Assembly: GCF_035920365.1 (NCBI RefSeq)
Contig: NZ_CP109150.1
Location: 3,534,001-3,598,000, forward strand
Length of the DNA stretch: 64,000 nucleotides
Reading direction: 5' to 3'
Source of the DNA: Micromonospora sp. NBC_01740
Lineage (GTDB): Bacteria; Actinomycetota; Actinomycetes; Mycobacteriales; Micromonosporaceae
Position 1 is the first letter of the stretch, and each line of letters begins with the position of its first letter. A model generated the notes under the pieces. It had not been told where the DNA came from. It made no database searches and was given only the letters and a program-made list of their open reading frames with translations. The translations under genes were made by a program, and so were the position numbers. Positions 46,652 through 55,219 of this stretch are shown here, piece by piece.

Positions 46652-47460
46652 GTCAGCGTCCTCCTCTCCGCGACACGCAGCGCCAGGTCGGACGCCAGGC
46701 CGAGCAGCGCGTAGATCAGCAGGCCGAGCACGACCACGTCGGTCTGGCTGAACTCGCGCGCCTCCATCATCAGAAAGCCGATCCCGGTCTGGGCGTTGAC
46801 CTGCTCGCCGACGACCAGACTGAGCCAGGCCGCCCCGATCGCCAGGCGTAGGCCGAGGAAGAGGGCGGGCAGCGCGCCGGGCAGCACCACGTGGCGCAGC
46901 CGGGCGGCCTGCCCCAGCCCGCACGTCCGGGCCGCCTCGACGAGGCGTTCGTCGATGTCCCGGATGCCGGCGTAGGTGTTGAAGTAGATCGGGAAGAACG
47001 CACCGAGGGCCACCAGGCTGATCTTGAGCGACTCGCCGATGCCGACCCAGATGATCAGGAGCGGCACCAGTCCCAGGTGGGGGAGCATCCGGGCCATCTG
47101 CACCGGGGGGTCGACGAGGTCGTCGCCGAGCCGGAGCAACCCCGCCACGGTGCCGAGCAGCAGGGCGAGACCCCCGCCGATCAGCAGGCCGACGCCGGCG
47201 CGCGTGAGCGAGTCGAACAGGTGGGTGGCGAGGATGCCGTCGCGGGACAGCCGCCACCCGGTGGCCAGCACGTCGCTCGGCGCCGGCAGCTTCTCGGGCG
47301 CCAGCAGCCCGATCCGGGCGGCCAGCTCCCAGGAGAGCACCAGCAGCACCGGGCTGGCGAGCCGGCGCCACCGCCGGGCCGGCCGCGCGCGCCGCTCAGG
47401 CCGCGTCGGTGCGGTCGCCGTGGCCGGGGCCGGGGCGTCGGCCAGCGTCGTACGGCTCAC
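46624..47460 (-). CDS. ssuC: Aliphatic sulfonate ABC transporter permease
   Basis: 278 residues, six predicted helices. ATHLFDSLTRAGVGLLIGGGLALLLGTVAGLL and the EAA loop VEAARTCGLGQAARLRHVVLPGALPALFLGLRLAIGAAWLSLVVGE are typical of SsuC/TauC permeases. The GTG at 47460 overlaps the ssuA stop (GTGA). Forms the channel of the sulfonate importer. Confidence 0.92.
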   Translation of the reverse strand: MSRTTLADAPAPATATAPTRPERRARPARRWRRLASPVLLVLSWELAARIGLLAPEKLPAPSDVLATGWRLSRDGILATHLFDSLTRAGVGLLIGGGLALLLGTVAGLLRLGDDLVDPPVQMARMLPHLGLVPLLIIWVGIGESLKISLVALGAFFPIYFNTYAGIRDIDERLVEAARTCGLGQAARLRHVVLPGALPALFLGLRLAIGAAWLSLVVGEQVNAQTGIGFLMMEAREFSQTDVVVLGLLIYALLGLASDLALRVAERRTLTWRRGLRAT

Positions 47461-48437
47461 TGGAAGACCTCGTTGAACCGGCCGTCGACGCGGCCCCGGA
47501 TGTCGACCGGCCCCGGGACGAGCTTCAGCGCGACGAAGCCGTCCGCGATCGCCTGGAGTTCGTCGCCGACGGCCGGGGTGACCGGGGACAGGGGCTTGGC
47601 GCTGCGGAGCAGGGCGCGTTCGGTGACGTCCTGCGCGATCTTCAACTCGGGCGCGAGGGTGCGGGCCCGCTCGTCGGGGTTGGCGATGCCCCAGTCCGTC
47701 ACCGTCCGGTACGTCCGCAGGAACGCCCGGATGTCGTCCGACCGGTTCTGTACGGCGTCCGGGGCGGCCAGGACGTACTCCCGGTTGCTGGCGAGGCCGG
47801 TGGCGTCGGCGAGCACCCGGACCCCGGGCTGCTCGGCCAGGGCGAAGTACGGGTCCCAGATGATCCAGGCGTCGACCTGCCCGTTGTCGAACGCGGGCCG
47901 TCCCTCGGCGGGCTTGAGGTACTTGACGTTGATGTCGTCCAACGTCATCTTGTGCGCCGCCAGCAGGCGCACGAGCAGCCAGTGCACGTTGGAGCCCTTG
48001 TTCAGGGCCACCGTCCTGCCGCGCAGGTCGGCGAAGGTGCGGTAGCCGCTGTCGTCCTTGACCAGCACCGCCTCGCCCTGCGGGACGGGCGCGGAGGTGC
48101 CGATGACGGAGAACGGGATCTTGGCCGCCGCGGCGAAGACGGGCGGCGCCTCGCCGACCTGCCCGATGTCGATCGAGCCGGCCTTGAGCGCCTCGGTGAG
48201 CGCCGGGCCGCTCTCGAACAACGACCACTCCACGTCGGGGGCGGCGTTGCGGGCCTTGACCAGGCTCAGTCCTCCGAAGCGCTGATAGCCGATCCGAAGT
48301 GGGCCCTTGTCGCCGCCGGCCGCCGCGGACCCGTCGCCGCAGGCGCTGACGCCGCCGACCGCGACCAGTGCCACGGCGGTGAGCAGTGCCGTCACCAGGC
48401 GGTGCCGACGGGTGAGGGCCGTTCTGGGGGTTCGCAT
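47457..48437 (-). CDS. ssuA: Aliphatic sulfonate-binding lipoprotein
   Basis: 326 residues. Signal peptide with lipobox GVSAC (Cys33) indicates a membrane-anchored lipoprotein. IGYQRFGGLSLVKARN, GSIDIGQVGEAPPVFAAAAKIPF, RGRTVALNKGSNVHWLLVRLL and VDAWIIWDPYFALAE are the SsuA/ThiY-type periplasmic-binding segments. First gene of the ssuA-ssuC-ssuB operon, divergent from ssuD with the palindrome at 48501 between them. Confidence 0.93.
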   Translation of the reverse strand: MRTPRTALTRRHRLVTALLTAVALVAVGGVSACGDGSAAAGGDKGPLRIGYQRFGGLSLVKARNAAPDVEWSLFESGPALTEALKAGSIDIGQVGEAPPVFAAAAKIPFSVIGTSAPVPQGEAVLVKDDSGYRTFADLRGRTVALNKGSNVHWLLVRLLAAHKMTLDDINVKYLKPAEGRPAFDNGQVDAWIIWDPYFALAEQPGVRVLADATGLASNREYVLAAPDAVQNRSDDIRAFLRTYRTVTDWGIANPDERARTLAPELKIAQDVTERALLRSAKPLSPVTPAVGDELQAIADGFVALKLVPGPVDIRGRVDGRFNEVFQ

Positions 48438-48500
48438 GACAGCTCCTACGGAGATGGACCTGGGGGTGCGACGGCACTGACAGCCGCCTGTCGCACTAAG

Positions 48501-48517
48501 CCTACTAACCCGATAGG
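48501..48517. promoter_or_regulatory. Candidate sulfur-regulon operator 2 between ssuA and ssuD
   Basis: CCTACTAACCCGATAGG is an imperfect inverted repeat (CCTA/TAGG arms, flanked by AAG and TTT). It is placed symmetrically between the divergent ssuA and ssuD starts and matches 13 of 17 bases of the repeat at 44836-44852. Confidence 0.65.
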
Positions 48518-48627
48518 TTTTATGGGTAGACTGTCACCGGGATCGTCCCACCCCTCAGGAGCACCCGGCCGCCGGCCGCCTGCCCCGCCGCACCTCTTCT
48601 CGCCACCGCACTGGAGGAAAGATCCGG

Positions 48628-49791
48628 ATGGCCCTCACCTTCCACTGGTTCCTGCCCACCTACGGCGACAGCCGGGACATCGTCGGCGGGGGCCACGGCG
48701 TGCCGGTCGGCACGGCCGGCGGCGCCCGCCCGGCGACCGTCGCCTACCTGGGCCAGATCGCGCGGACCGCCGAGCAGCTCGGCTTCGTCGGCGCGCTCAC
48801 CCCGACCGGCGCCTGGTGCGAGGACGCCTGGCTGAGCACCGCCATGCTCACCGAGGTGACCGAGCGGCTGAAGTTCCTGGTCGCCTTCCGCCCCGGCCTG
48901 CTCACGCCCGCGCTGGCGGCGCAGATGGCCTCGACGTTCCAACGGCTCTCCGGCGGCCGGCTGATGGTCAACATCGTCACCGGCGGCGAGTCGCACGAGC
49001 AGCGCGCCTACGGCGACTTCCTGGACAAGGACGCCCGGTACGCGCGCACCGACGAGTTCCTGCACATCGTGCGGGCGCTGTGGCGCGGCGAGACCGTGGA
49101 CCACGCCGGCGAGCATCTGCGGATCGCGCAGGGCCGGCTCAACCGGCTACCGGACCCGGTCCCGCCGATCTACTTCGGCGGCTCCTCCGCCGCCGCGCTG
49201 CCGGTGGCGGTGCGGCACAGCGACGTCTACCTCACCTGGGGCGAGCCGCCGGCCCAGGTGGCCGGCAAGCTCGACGGGGTCCGCGCGCTGGCCGCCGAGG
49301 CCGGCCGCGAACTGCGCTTCGGCATCCGGCTGCACGTCATCACCCGGGACACCGCCGAGGAGGCCTGGGCGCAGGCCCGCCGCCTGCTCGACGGCATCGC
49401 CGAGTCCGACCTGCGGGCGGCTCAGGCGGGGCTGCGCGGCAGCGAGTCCGAGGGGCAGCGCCGGATGCTCGACCTGCACGGGGGCTCCCGCGACGGACTG
49501 GAGGTCGCCCCCAACCTCTGGGCCGGCTTCGGCCTGGTCCGGGGCGGCGCCGGCACGGCCCTCGTGGGCAGCCACACGGAGGTGGCGGACCGGATCGCCG
49601 AGTACCACGCGCTCGGCCTGGACGAGTTCATCCTCTCCGGCCACCCGCACCTGGAGGAGGCGTACTGGTTCGGCGAAGGCGTGCTGCCGATCCTGCGCGC
49701 GCGGGGGCTGTGGCGGCACCCGGCCGGCGAGGCCCAGCCGGTGGAGCCGAGGAGCCTGCCGTTCGTCCCGGAACCCGCCGGCGCGCGGTGA
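48628..49791 (+). CDS. ssuD: FMNH2-dependent alkanesulfonate monooxygenase
   Basis: 387 residues, the usual SsuD length. HWFLPTYGDSRDIVGGG, FVGALTPTGAWCEDAWLSTAML, LKFLVAFRPGLLTPALAAQMASTFQRLSGGRLMVNIVTGGE and YFGGSSAAALPVAVRHSDVYLTWGEPP are near-diagnostic for the luciferase-like SsuD group. GGAGGAAA precedes the ATG. Cleaves alkanesulfonates to aldehyde and sulfite with FMNH2 and O2 to recover sulfur. The reductant comes from the flavin reductase at 45224, and uptake from SsuABC. Confidence 0.94.
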   Translation: MALTFHWFLPTYGDSRDIVGGGHGVPVGTAGGARPATVAYLGQIARTAEQLGFVGALTPTGAWCEDAWLSTAMLTEVTERLKFLVAFRPGLLTPALAAQMASTFQRLSGGRLMVNIVTGGESHEQRAYGDFLDKDARYARTDEFLHIVRALWRGETVDHAGEHLRIAQGRLNRLPDPVPPIYFGGSSAAALPVAVRHSDVYLTWGEPPAQVAGKLDGVRALAAEAGRELRFGIRLHVITRDTAEEAWAQARRLLDGIAESDLRAAQAGLRGSESEGQRRMLDLHGGSRDGLEVAPNLWAGFGLVRGGAGTALVGSHTEVADRIAEYHALGLDEFILSGHPHLEEAYWFGEGVLPILRARGLWRHPAGEAQPVEPRSLPFVPEPAGAR

Positions 49792-49866
49792 CGAACCCGC
49801 CCCCCGGCGGGCCGGGCCGGCTGGCCCACCGGCCTGCCCGGTCCGTCCGGGGCACGGGCGGACGGA

Positions 49867-50364
49867 TCAGGCGCGGGCGCGGCGCGTGGAACGACGGGAC
49901 AGGGAACTCGGCGCGTTGACGCCGGCGTTGTCGCTGACCCCGATGCCCAGCCGCTCGACCAGCTCGCCGCCGAGCCAGGCCGTCATCCCGGACAGGAGGA
50001 TGCCCGCGAAGCTGCAGATCAGGGCCAGGGCGTTCGGCTCCCAGTTCGTCGCGGAGGCCCGCGCCAACCAGCTCACCGCGAACAGCAGCACGACGACGAC
50101 GTTGCCGATGCCGTGGATCGCGCCCACCCGCTTGGCGCGGGTGCCGGACGGGATGGCCCGCCAGTCCGTGAAGCCGAAGACCGCCGCGAGCAGGCCGCCG
50201 ATGACGCCGGCACCGATCGTGTACGCGGCGGAGATCTGGAATCCGGCGCGGTCCGTGATCAGGTACAGGATGTCGAAGATCACCGCCGTGGCGAGCAGTC
50301 CCAGCGGAAAGACGATCATCATGGGATGGATCCCGTGACCCAACGCCTTGGCTCGACTCTCCAC
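49867..50364 (-). CDS. DUF2231 family membrane protein
   Basis: 165 residues, four membrane helices (PMMIVFPLGLLATAVIFDILYL, YTIGAGVIGGLLAAVFGFTDW, IHGIGNVVVVLLFAVSWLA, ALICSFAGILLSGMTAWLGGELV). HGIHPMMIVFPLGLL and FGFTDW match the DUF2231 pattern. The C-terminal tail is basic. No known reaction. A sigma-B-type promoter GTGT-N15-GGGTAT lies upstream, so it is probably stress induced. Confidence 0.85.
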   Translation of the reverse strand: MESRAKALGHGIHPMMIVFPLGLLATAVIFDILYLITDRAGFQISAAYTIGAGVIGGLLAAVFGFTDWRAIPSGTRAKRVGAIHGIGNVVVVLLFAVSWLARASATNWEPNALALICSFAGILLSGMTAWLGGELVERLGIGVSDNAGVNAPSSLSRRSTRRARA

Positions 50365-50400
50365 GGTGACCTCCCGACAGACGGATGCTGGCCGCGCGGG

Positions 50401-50425
50401 ATACCCCGCTCGGGCGCGGGTACAC
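50401..50425 (-). promoter_or_regulatory. Sigma-B-like promoter of the DUF2231 gene
   Basis: On the minus strand: GTGT (50425-50422), 15-bp spacer, GGGTAT (50406-50401). Matches the GNNT-N14-16-GGGTAY form used by stress sigma factors of actinomycetes. Confidence 0.6.
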
Positions 50426-50585
50426 CTACCAGTACCTACCTTGTCGGTGGCCCAGGCTGCGGCGTCCCGTACGGCGAAGGCGGAACGCCCCGTGCGGCGG
50501 ATCCCACGGGCTAGGGCCGACTACCGCCCGCCGGTCGGCCGGTCCCCCGTCGGGGGACCGGCCGCGACACGCCGGTGGGGCGAGG

Positions 50586-51779
50586 TCAGCCCCAGATGGC
50601 GGTCGCCCACTCCGGGTGGTCGACGAACGGGTTCCGGTTGCCCTGCCAGCGCTCGTAGATCCGCTGGTTGCGGCGCTTCTCGAAGGTGTCCGGCGGGTCG
50701 GCCTGGTTCCACTGGAGCAGCACCGCCATCTTGCCGTGGTACGGCGCGCTGCCGTTGTTGACCGACTGGTTCAGCTCCAGGTTGGGCCAGCCGTCGGTGC
50801 CCTCGTACCGGATCGCCATGTACATCAGCATGCGTGCCACGTCGCCCTTGACCGCGTTGCGCGGCTCCCACGAGTCGGCGTCGGTGTAGCAGCCCGGCGC
50901 CTCGGCGACGGGGCTGCCGCCGGTGTCGAAGTCCTTGTTGCCGCGCGTCGAGTTGACCGAGACGTCCTCCGGCCGGAGGTGGTGGACGTCCGTGCCCGGG
51001 CCGGTCGCGGTGCCGAAGTCGCCGTGCGACTTGGCCCAGACGTGCTCACGGTTCCAGTCGTTCACGCCGCCGCCGTTGCTGCTCTTGCTCTGGGACCGCC
51101 CGGTGTTGAGCAGGATGACGTTGTTGGTGTTGGCCGGGTCCTGGTCGGTGTCCTTCAGCGCCTCCCAGACCTGGTCGTAGGAGAGCTTCGTCTGCACCTT
51201 GATGATCGAGTGCAGCGAGCTGCGCAGCGCCGTGCCGGACTTGCCGATCGCGTTGGCGTAGTAGGTGGAGTCGTAGTCGCCGCCGGGCGCCGGGGTGGTC
51301 GTCGGGACCGGAGTCGGGGACTGGCTCGGCGATGGCGTGGTGCCGCCGAGGGTCATCGCCGTCGGGTTCTTCAGGCCGCCGTGGCTGAAGTAGGCGGTGA
51401 GCGCGCCGGTGGCGGTGATCCGCTGGCCCCGCAGGCCCGGGTTGGTGAGCAGCCCGAACGTGCTCCGGTAGGCGGCGGTGACCTGGACGTAGAGCATCCT
51501 GCTCGCGCCGGTCTCGGCGGCCGTGTCGGCGATCGCGATCGCGGTGTCGGCGGTGAAGCCGGACCTGAGCACCGTCGTGGTGCTGGTCGGCTGGCCGATG
51601 ACGTAGCCGGTCACGGCGGCCGTCCGGCCGTCCTGCGCGGCAAGCGCCTGGGCCACGGTAAGGGGGCCGGCGGCCGACGCCGCCGCCGTCACCGCCACGG
51701 GCGCCACCAGGACGACGGCCAGCGCGAACGCCATCGCCAGCCTTCTGGGGCCCGAGCGGGTACTGCTCCTCGTATTCAT
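50586..51779 (-). CDS. Secreted endonuclease I family nuclease with N-terminal OB-like domain
   Basis: 397 residues. Signal peptide (RRLAMAFALAVVLVAPVAVTAAASA), then an OB-fold-like domain (LTVAQALAAQDGRTAAVTGYVIGQ..., residues about 40-155), a Pro/Ser/Thr linker and an endonuclease I domain (about 185-397). The beta-beta-alpha metal site is GGVNDWNREHVWAKSHGDFG and TDVHHLRPEDVSVNSTRGN. Likely a non-specific secreted DNase for nutrient or biofilm DNA. ATG 51779 lacks a strong ribosome site but immediately precedes the signal peptide; longer in-frame starts do not improve it. Confidence 0.88.
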   Translation of the reverse strand: MNTRSSTRSGPRRLAMAFALAVVLVAPVAVTAAASAAGPLTVAQALAAQDGRTAAVTGYVIGQPTSTTTVLRSGFTADTAIAIADTAAETGASRMLYVQVTAAYRSTFGLLTNPGLRGQRITATGALTAYFSHGGLKNPTAMTLGGTTPSPSQSPTPVPTTTPAPGGDYDSTYYANAIGKSGTALRSSLHSIIKVQTKLSYDQVWEALKDTDQDPANTNNVILLNTGRSQSKSSNGGGVNDWNREHVWAKSHGDFGTATGPGTDVHHLRPEDVSVNSTRGNKDFDTGGSPVAEAPGCYTDADSWEPRNAVKGDVARMLMYMAIRYEGTDGWPNLELNQSVNNGSAPYHGKMAVLLQWNQADPPDTFEKRRNQRIYERWQGNRNPFVDHPEWATAIWG

Positions 51780-51905
51780 GAGCAGCGATGCTAGCGGGGC
51801 GCGGGTGAACGGCGGGAGATCGGGACCGCAACTTTTCGGCGGGGCGGCCGCGCCTGCCCGGCGGACGGCCGCGCCGGAGGCGGCCACCGGTCGCGCCGGA
51901 GCCGG

Positions 51906-52565
51906 CTACCGGGGCGACGGGCCCGCGCGCAGGTAGGTGAGGGCCGCCAGCACCCGGCGGTTGGTGTCGTCGCTGGGCGGCAGGCCGAGCTTCGCCAGGA
52001 CGTTGCCGATGTGCTTGCCGATGGCCGCCTCGGTGACGTGCAGCCGCGCGGCGATCGCCGCGTTGGAGTGCCCCTCGGCGAGCAGCGTCAGCACCTCGCG
52101 CTCCCGGGCGGACAGGGCCGCGAGCGGGTCGCGTGGGCGGTGCAGCAGCCGCCGCACCACGTCGGGGTCGACGACCGTGCCGCCGCCGGCGACCGTGCGA
52201 AGCTGCCCGGCAAACTCGGCGACCTCGGCGATCCGGTCCTTGAGCAGGTAGCCGACGCCCCGTCCGTCACCGCTGGCGAGCAGGGCGGAGGCGTACTCGG
52301 CCTGCACGTGCTGGCTCAGCACCATGACGGCGAGCCGCGACCGTTCGGCGCGTAGGTCGACGGCGGCCCGCAGCCCGTCGTCGTGCGGGCCGGGCGGCAT
52401 CCGGATGTCGGTCACCACCAGGTCCGGCTCGTGCGCCCGGACCGCGTCCCGCAACTGCGGTGCCGTGCCGACGGCGGCGACCACCTCGAAGTCGAACCGG
52501 GCCAGCAGGCCGGCGAGGCCCTCGCGCAGGAGGACCTCGTCCTCGGCGAGCACGACGCGCGTCAT
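51906..52565 (-). CDS. NarL/LuxR-type response regulator
   Basis: 219 residues. Receiver: VLAEDEVLLREGLAGLL with acidic pocket, phospho-acceptor Asp53 in VVTDIRMPP, and the switch Lys in YLLKDR. C-terminal helix-turn-helix: LSAREREVLTLLAEGHSNAAIAARLHVTEAAIGKHIGNVLAKLGL. Overlaps the kinase stop by four bases (ATGA), so the pair is a two-component system. The targets are unknown. Confidence 0.92.
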   Translation of the reverse strand: MTRVVLAEDEVLLREGLAGLLARFDFEVVAAVGTAPQLRDAVRAHEPDLVVTDIRMPPGPHDDGLRAAVDLRAERSRLAVMVLSQHVQAEYASALLASGDGRGVGYLLKDRIAEVAEFAGQLRTVAGGGTVVDPDVVRRLLHRPRDPLAALSAREREVLTLLAEGHSNAAIAARLHVTEAAIGKHIGNVLAKLGLPPSDDTNRRVLAALTYLRAGPSPR

Positions 52566-53851
52566 CGGTGGCACGGCAACTCCACCCGGACGAGCGTGGG
52601 GCCGCCGGGCGGGCTGGCGAGCAGCAGCCGCCCGTCGGCCGCGGCGACCCGATCGGCGAGGCCGGTCAGGCCGGTGCCCCGCGCCGGGTCGGCCCCGCCG
52701 TGGCCGTCGTCGGAGATCTCCACGACGAGTTCGCCGTCGGCCTGGACGAGCCGGACCTCGGCCCGGGTCGCCCCGGCGTGCCGGACGACGTTGCCCAACG
52801 CCTCCGACACCACGAAGTACGCGGTGCTCTCGACGAGTTCGGGCAGCGGCTGCCCGAGGTCGGCGTGGACGGTGACCGGGACGGTGGCCTCGCCGGCCAG
52901 TTCCCGTACCGCGCCGGCCAGGCCCAGGTCGGTGAGGCTCTGCGGGCGGATGCCCTGCACGATCTGCCGTAGCTCGACCATCAGGTTCTTGGCCTGGTCG
53001 TGCGCCACGGCTAGCGGGGCGGCGGCGGGGGAGTCCTCGGGCACGTCCAGCCGGGCCAGACCCAGGTGGAGGGTGAGGCTGGTCAGCCGGGGCTGCGCGC
53101 CGTCGTGCATGTCGCGCTCGATGCGGCGGCGTTCGGTCTCGTACGCGTCGACCAGCCGGGCCCGCGAGCGGCTGACCTCCCGCAGGGCCGCCCCGTCGGC
53201 GGGCCGGCCGAGCAGCCACCGCGCCACCGCGCCCTGGGCCGCGGCGAGCACGCCGAGCCCGTACCAGAGCACCGGGAGGAGCAGGACCCCGAGGACGGCG
53301 TACGGGACGGCCTTGCCGGCCGTGTCGACGGTGGTCCAGACCACGATGACCTCGTCGGCGTCGCCGACCAGCCAGGGGCTGGCGACCAGCGTGAGGTCGA
53401 GCAGCACGAGCAGGGTGGACACGGCGTAGCCGAGCGGCACGACGCCGCCCAGCCAGAAGGTGTAAGCGACCTCCCGCCACGCGTCGGCGTCGGTGTAGCG
53501 CGCGGCCAGGCCCCGCCACCGGTACGCCGGCAACGGCCGCCCGTCCACGAGGCCGAGCCGCTGCCGTTCCACGGCGGTCACCGCGATGCTCACGACCGGG
53601 GCCGACGCCAGCACCGTCAGGGCACCGACGGCCAGGAACAGCACGAGGGGCAGCTCGACCGGGCGGTCCTGCCGGGCGGCGTTGACCGCGGCCAGCAGGG
53701 GTGCCCCGACGACGAGCAGCCCGACGGCGAGCACCCCGGCGACGGGGACGGTGGTGAACAGGTAGGCCAGCGCGCGCCACGGCCACGGGGAGAACAGGTA
53801 TCCGGGCCGGCGCAGCGCCTCGGCCAGGCACAGGGGACGAGCTGTCGTCAT
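52562..53851 (-). CDS. Sensor histidine kinase of the NarL-partner type
   Basis: 429 residues from ATG 53851. Several N-terminal membrane helices (about residues 25-230) with a DUF1707/Sensor-like layout, then the HisKA_3 phospho-acceptor ERRRIERDMHDGAQPRLTSL (His about 249), and an HATPase domain (VVSEALGNVVRHAGATRAEV, ISDDGHGGADPARGTGLTGL). Signal unknown; the large membrane part suggests a membrane or cell-envelope cue. Forms an operon with the response regulator. Confidence 0.9.
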   Translation of the reverse strand: MTTARPLCLAEALRRPGYLFSPWPWRALAYLFTTVPVAGVLAVGLLVVGAPLLAAVNAARQDRPVELPLVLFLAVGALTVLASAPVVSIAVTAVERQRLGLVDGRPLPAYRWRGLAARYTDADAWREVAYTFWLGGVVPLGYAVSTLLVLLDLTLVASPWLVGDADEVIVVWTTVDTAGKAVPYAVLGVLLLPVLWYGLGVLAAAQGAVARWLLGRPADGAALREVSRSRARLVDAYETERRRIERDMHDGAQPRLTSLTLHLGLARLDVPEDSPAAAPLAVAHDQAKNLMVELRQIVQGIRPQSLTDLGLAGAVRELAGEATVPVTVHADLGQPLPELVESTAYFVVSEALGNVVRHAGATRAEVRLVQADGELVVEISDDGHGGADPARGTGLTGLADRVAAADGRLLLASPPGGPTLVRVELPCHR

Positions 53852-54013
53852 GCCGCTGACGCTAACCGTGGGTGACGCGCCGACCCAGCCGTCTGGAGGT
53901 AGTTCCCGGGTAGGGCCAGCACTACCCGGTGGCCGGCCGACCCCGGCGGGCACCGCGCCATGCCAGGGGCGGACGCGACGGCGCGGCGCCCCGCCGGGGG
54001 TAGGCTGACCTGC

Positions 54014-55096
54014 GTGGATCACGAAGACCGCATCGCCCTCTTCCTCGACTACGAGAACCTCGCGTTGGGGGCCCGCGACCACCTCGGCGGCGTGGCCTTC
54101 GACTTCCGTCCCATCGCCGACGCCCTCGCCGAGCGCGGCCGGGTGGTGGTGCGCCGGGCGTACGCGGACTGGTCGTACTTCGACGAGGACCGGCGGATGC
54201 TCACGCGGTCGCACGTCGAGCTGATCGAGATTCCCCAGCGGATGGGGGCCTCGCGCAAGAACGCCGCCGACATCAAGATGGCCGTGGACGCGGTGGAGCT
54301 GGCCTTCGAGCGCGGGTACATCTCGACCTTCGTGATCTGCACCGGCGACAGCGACTTCACCCCGTTGGTCCACAAGCTCCGCGAGCTGAACAAGCGCGTC
54401 ATCGGGGTGGGCGTGGAGAATTCGACCTCGGCGCTGCTGCCGCCCGCGTGCGACGAGTTCCTCTACTACGACCGGTTGGAGGGCGTCGACATCCCTCCCG
54501 CCCGGGTCCGGCGGGGCCGCCCGGCCCGCCTGCCCAGCCCCGACGTGCCGCGGGTGGAGCAGGAGCCGGAGCCCGAGCCGCAGCCGGCGGCCGAGGAGGC
54601 CGGGCGGGACGTCGACACGCTCGCCGTGTTCGTGGCGCAGACCGTCGCCGGCCTCCAGGGCAGTTCGAGCGGCGAGGTGACGGCCTCGACGTTGAAGCGC
54701 ACCCTGCTGCGCAAGGACCCGACGTTCAGCGAGTCCGACTACGGGTTCCGCACCTTCGGGGAGCTCATGCGGCACCTCGCCCAGCACAACGTGGTCGAGC
54801 TGGCGGAGGGACCCGCCAAGGGCGACCCCGAGGTCTCCCTGCCCGAGCACGGCGACCGGGAGGTGGCGTTCGCGCTGCTCGGCTCGGTGGTGTCGGACCT
54901 CGCCGGAGACGAGGGCGCGGTGGCCCTCTCCGGGCTGAAGAACCAGCTGCGCCGGGCGCGGCCCGACTTCAGCGAGAAGAAGCTGGGTTACCGCAGCTTC
55001 CTCCAGTTCTGCAAGGCGGCCGCCACCAGCGGCGTCGTCGACCTGCGGTGGAGCCCCGAGGCCGACGACTACCTGCTCACCCCCCGGGCCGCCTGA
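54014..55096 (+). CDS. NYN-domain (LabA/DUF88) protein with two OST-HTH/LOTUS domains
   Basis: 360 residues from GTG 54014. The NYN PIN-like RNase domain (about 5-165) has acidic sites FLDYEN (Asp12) and CTGDSDFTPLV (about 110-117). An acidic Pro/Glu linker follows, then two LOTUS domains with FSESDYGFRTFGELMRHLAQHN (about 240-262) and FSEKKLGYRSFLQFCKAAATSG (about 315-337), predicted RNA (G-quadruplex/dsRNA) binders. This resembles MARF1-like architectures. A -10 TAGGCT (54001-54006) is 7 bases before the GTG, so the transcript may be leaderless. Likely an RNA-processing nuclease; targets unknown. Confidence 0.9.
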   Translation: MDHEDRIALFLDYENLALGARDHLGGVAFDFRPIADALAERGRVVVRRAYADWSYFDEDRRMLTRSHVELIEIPQRMGASRKNAADIKMAVDAVELAFERGYISTFVICTGDSDFTPLVHKLRELNKRVIGVGVENSTSALLPPACDEFLYYDRLEGVDIPPARVRRGRPARLPSPDVPRVEQEPEPEPQPAAEEAGRDVDTLAVFVAQTVAGLQGSSSGEVTASTLKRTLLRKDPTFSESDYGFRTFGELMRHLAQHNVVELAEGPAKGDPEVSLPEHGDREVAFALLGSVVSDLAGDEGAVALSGLKNQLRRARPDFSEKKLGYRSFLQFCKAAATSGVVDLRWSPEADDYLLTPRAA

Positions 55097-55171
55097 CCGG
55101 TTCCGGTCGGTGCCGGAGGGCGTCACCTCGTCGTGGGCGTCGCGACCACCGGCCGCGAGGGCTGACCCCGC

Positions 55172-55208
55172 CGTGCCCGGCCCGTCGCGCGGGGTCGGGC
55201 CGGGCACG
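55172..55208. terminator. 13-bp GC hairpin between convergent genes
   Basis: CGTGCCCGGCCCG (55172-55184) with its exact complement (55196-55208), between the NYN-LOTUS gene (+) and the S1 protease gene (-). Confidence 0.75.
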
Positions 55209-55219
55209 CGGGTGGTCGG

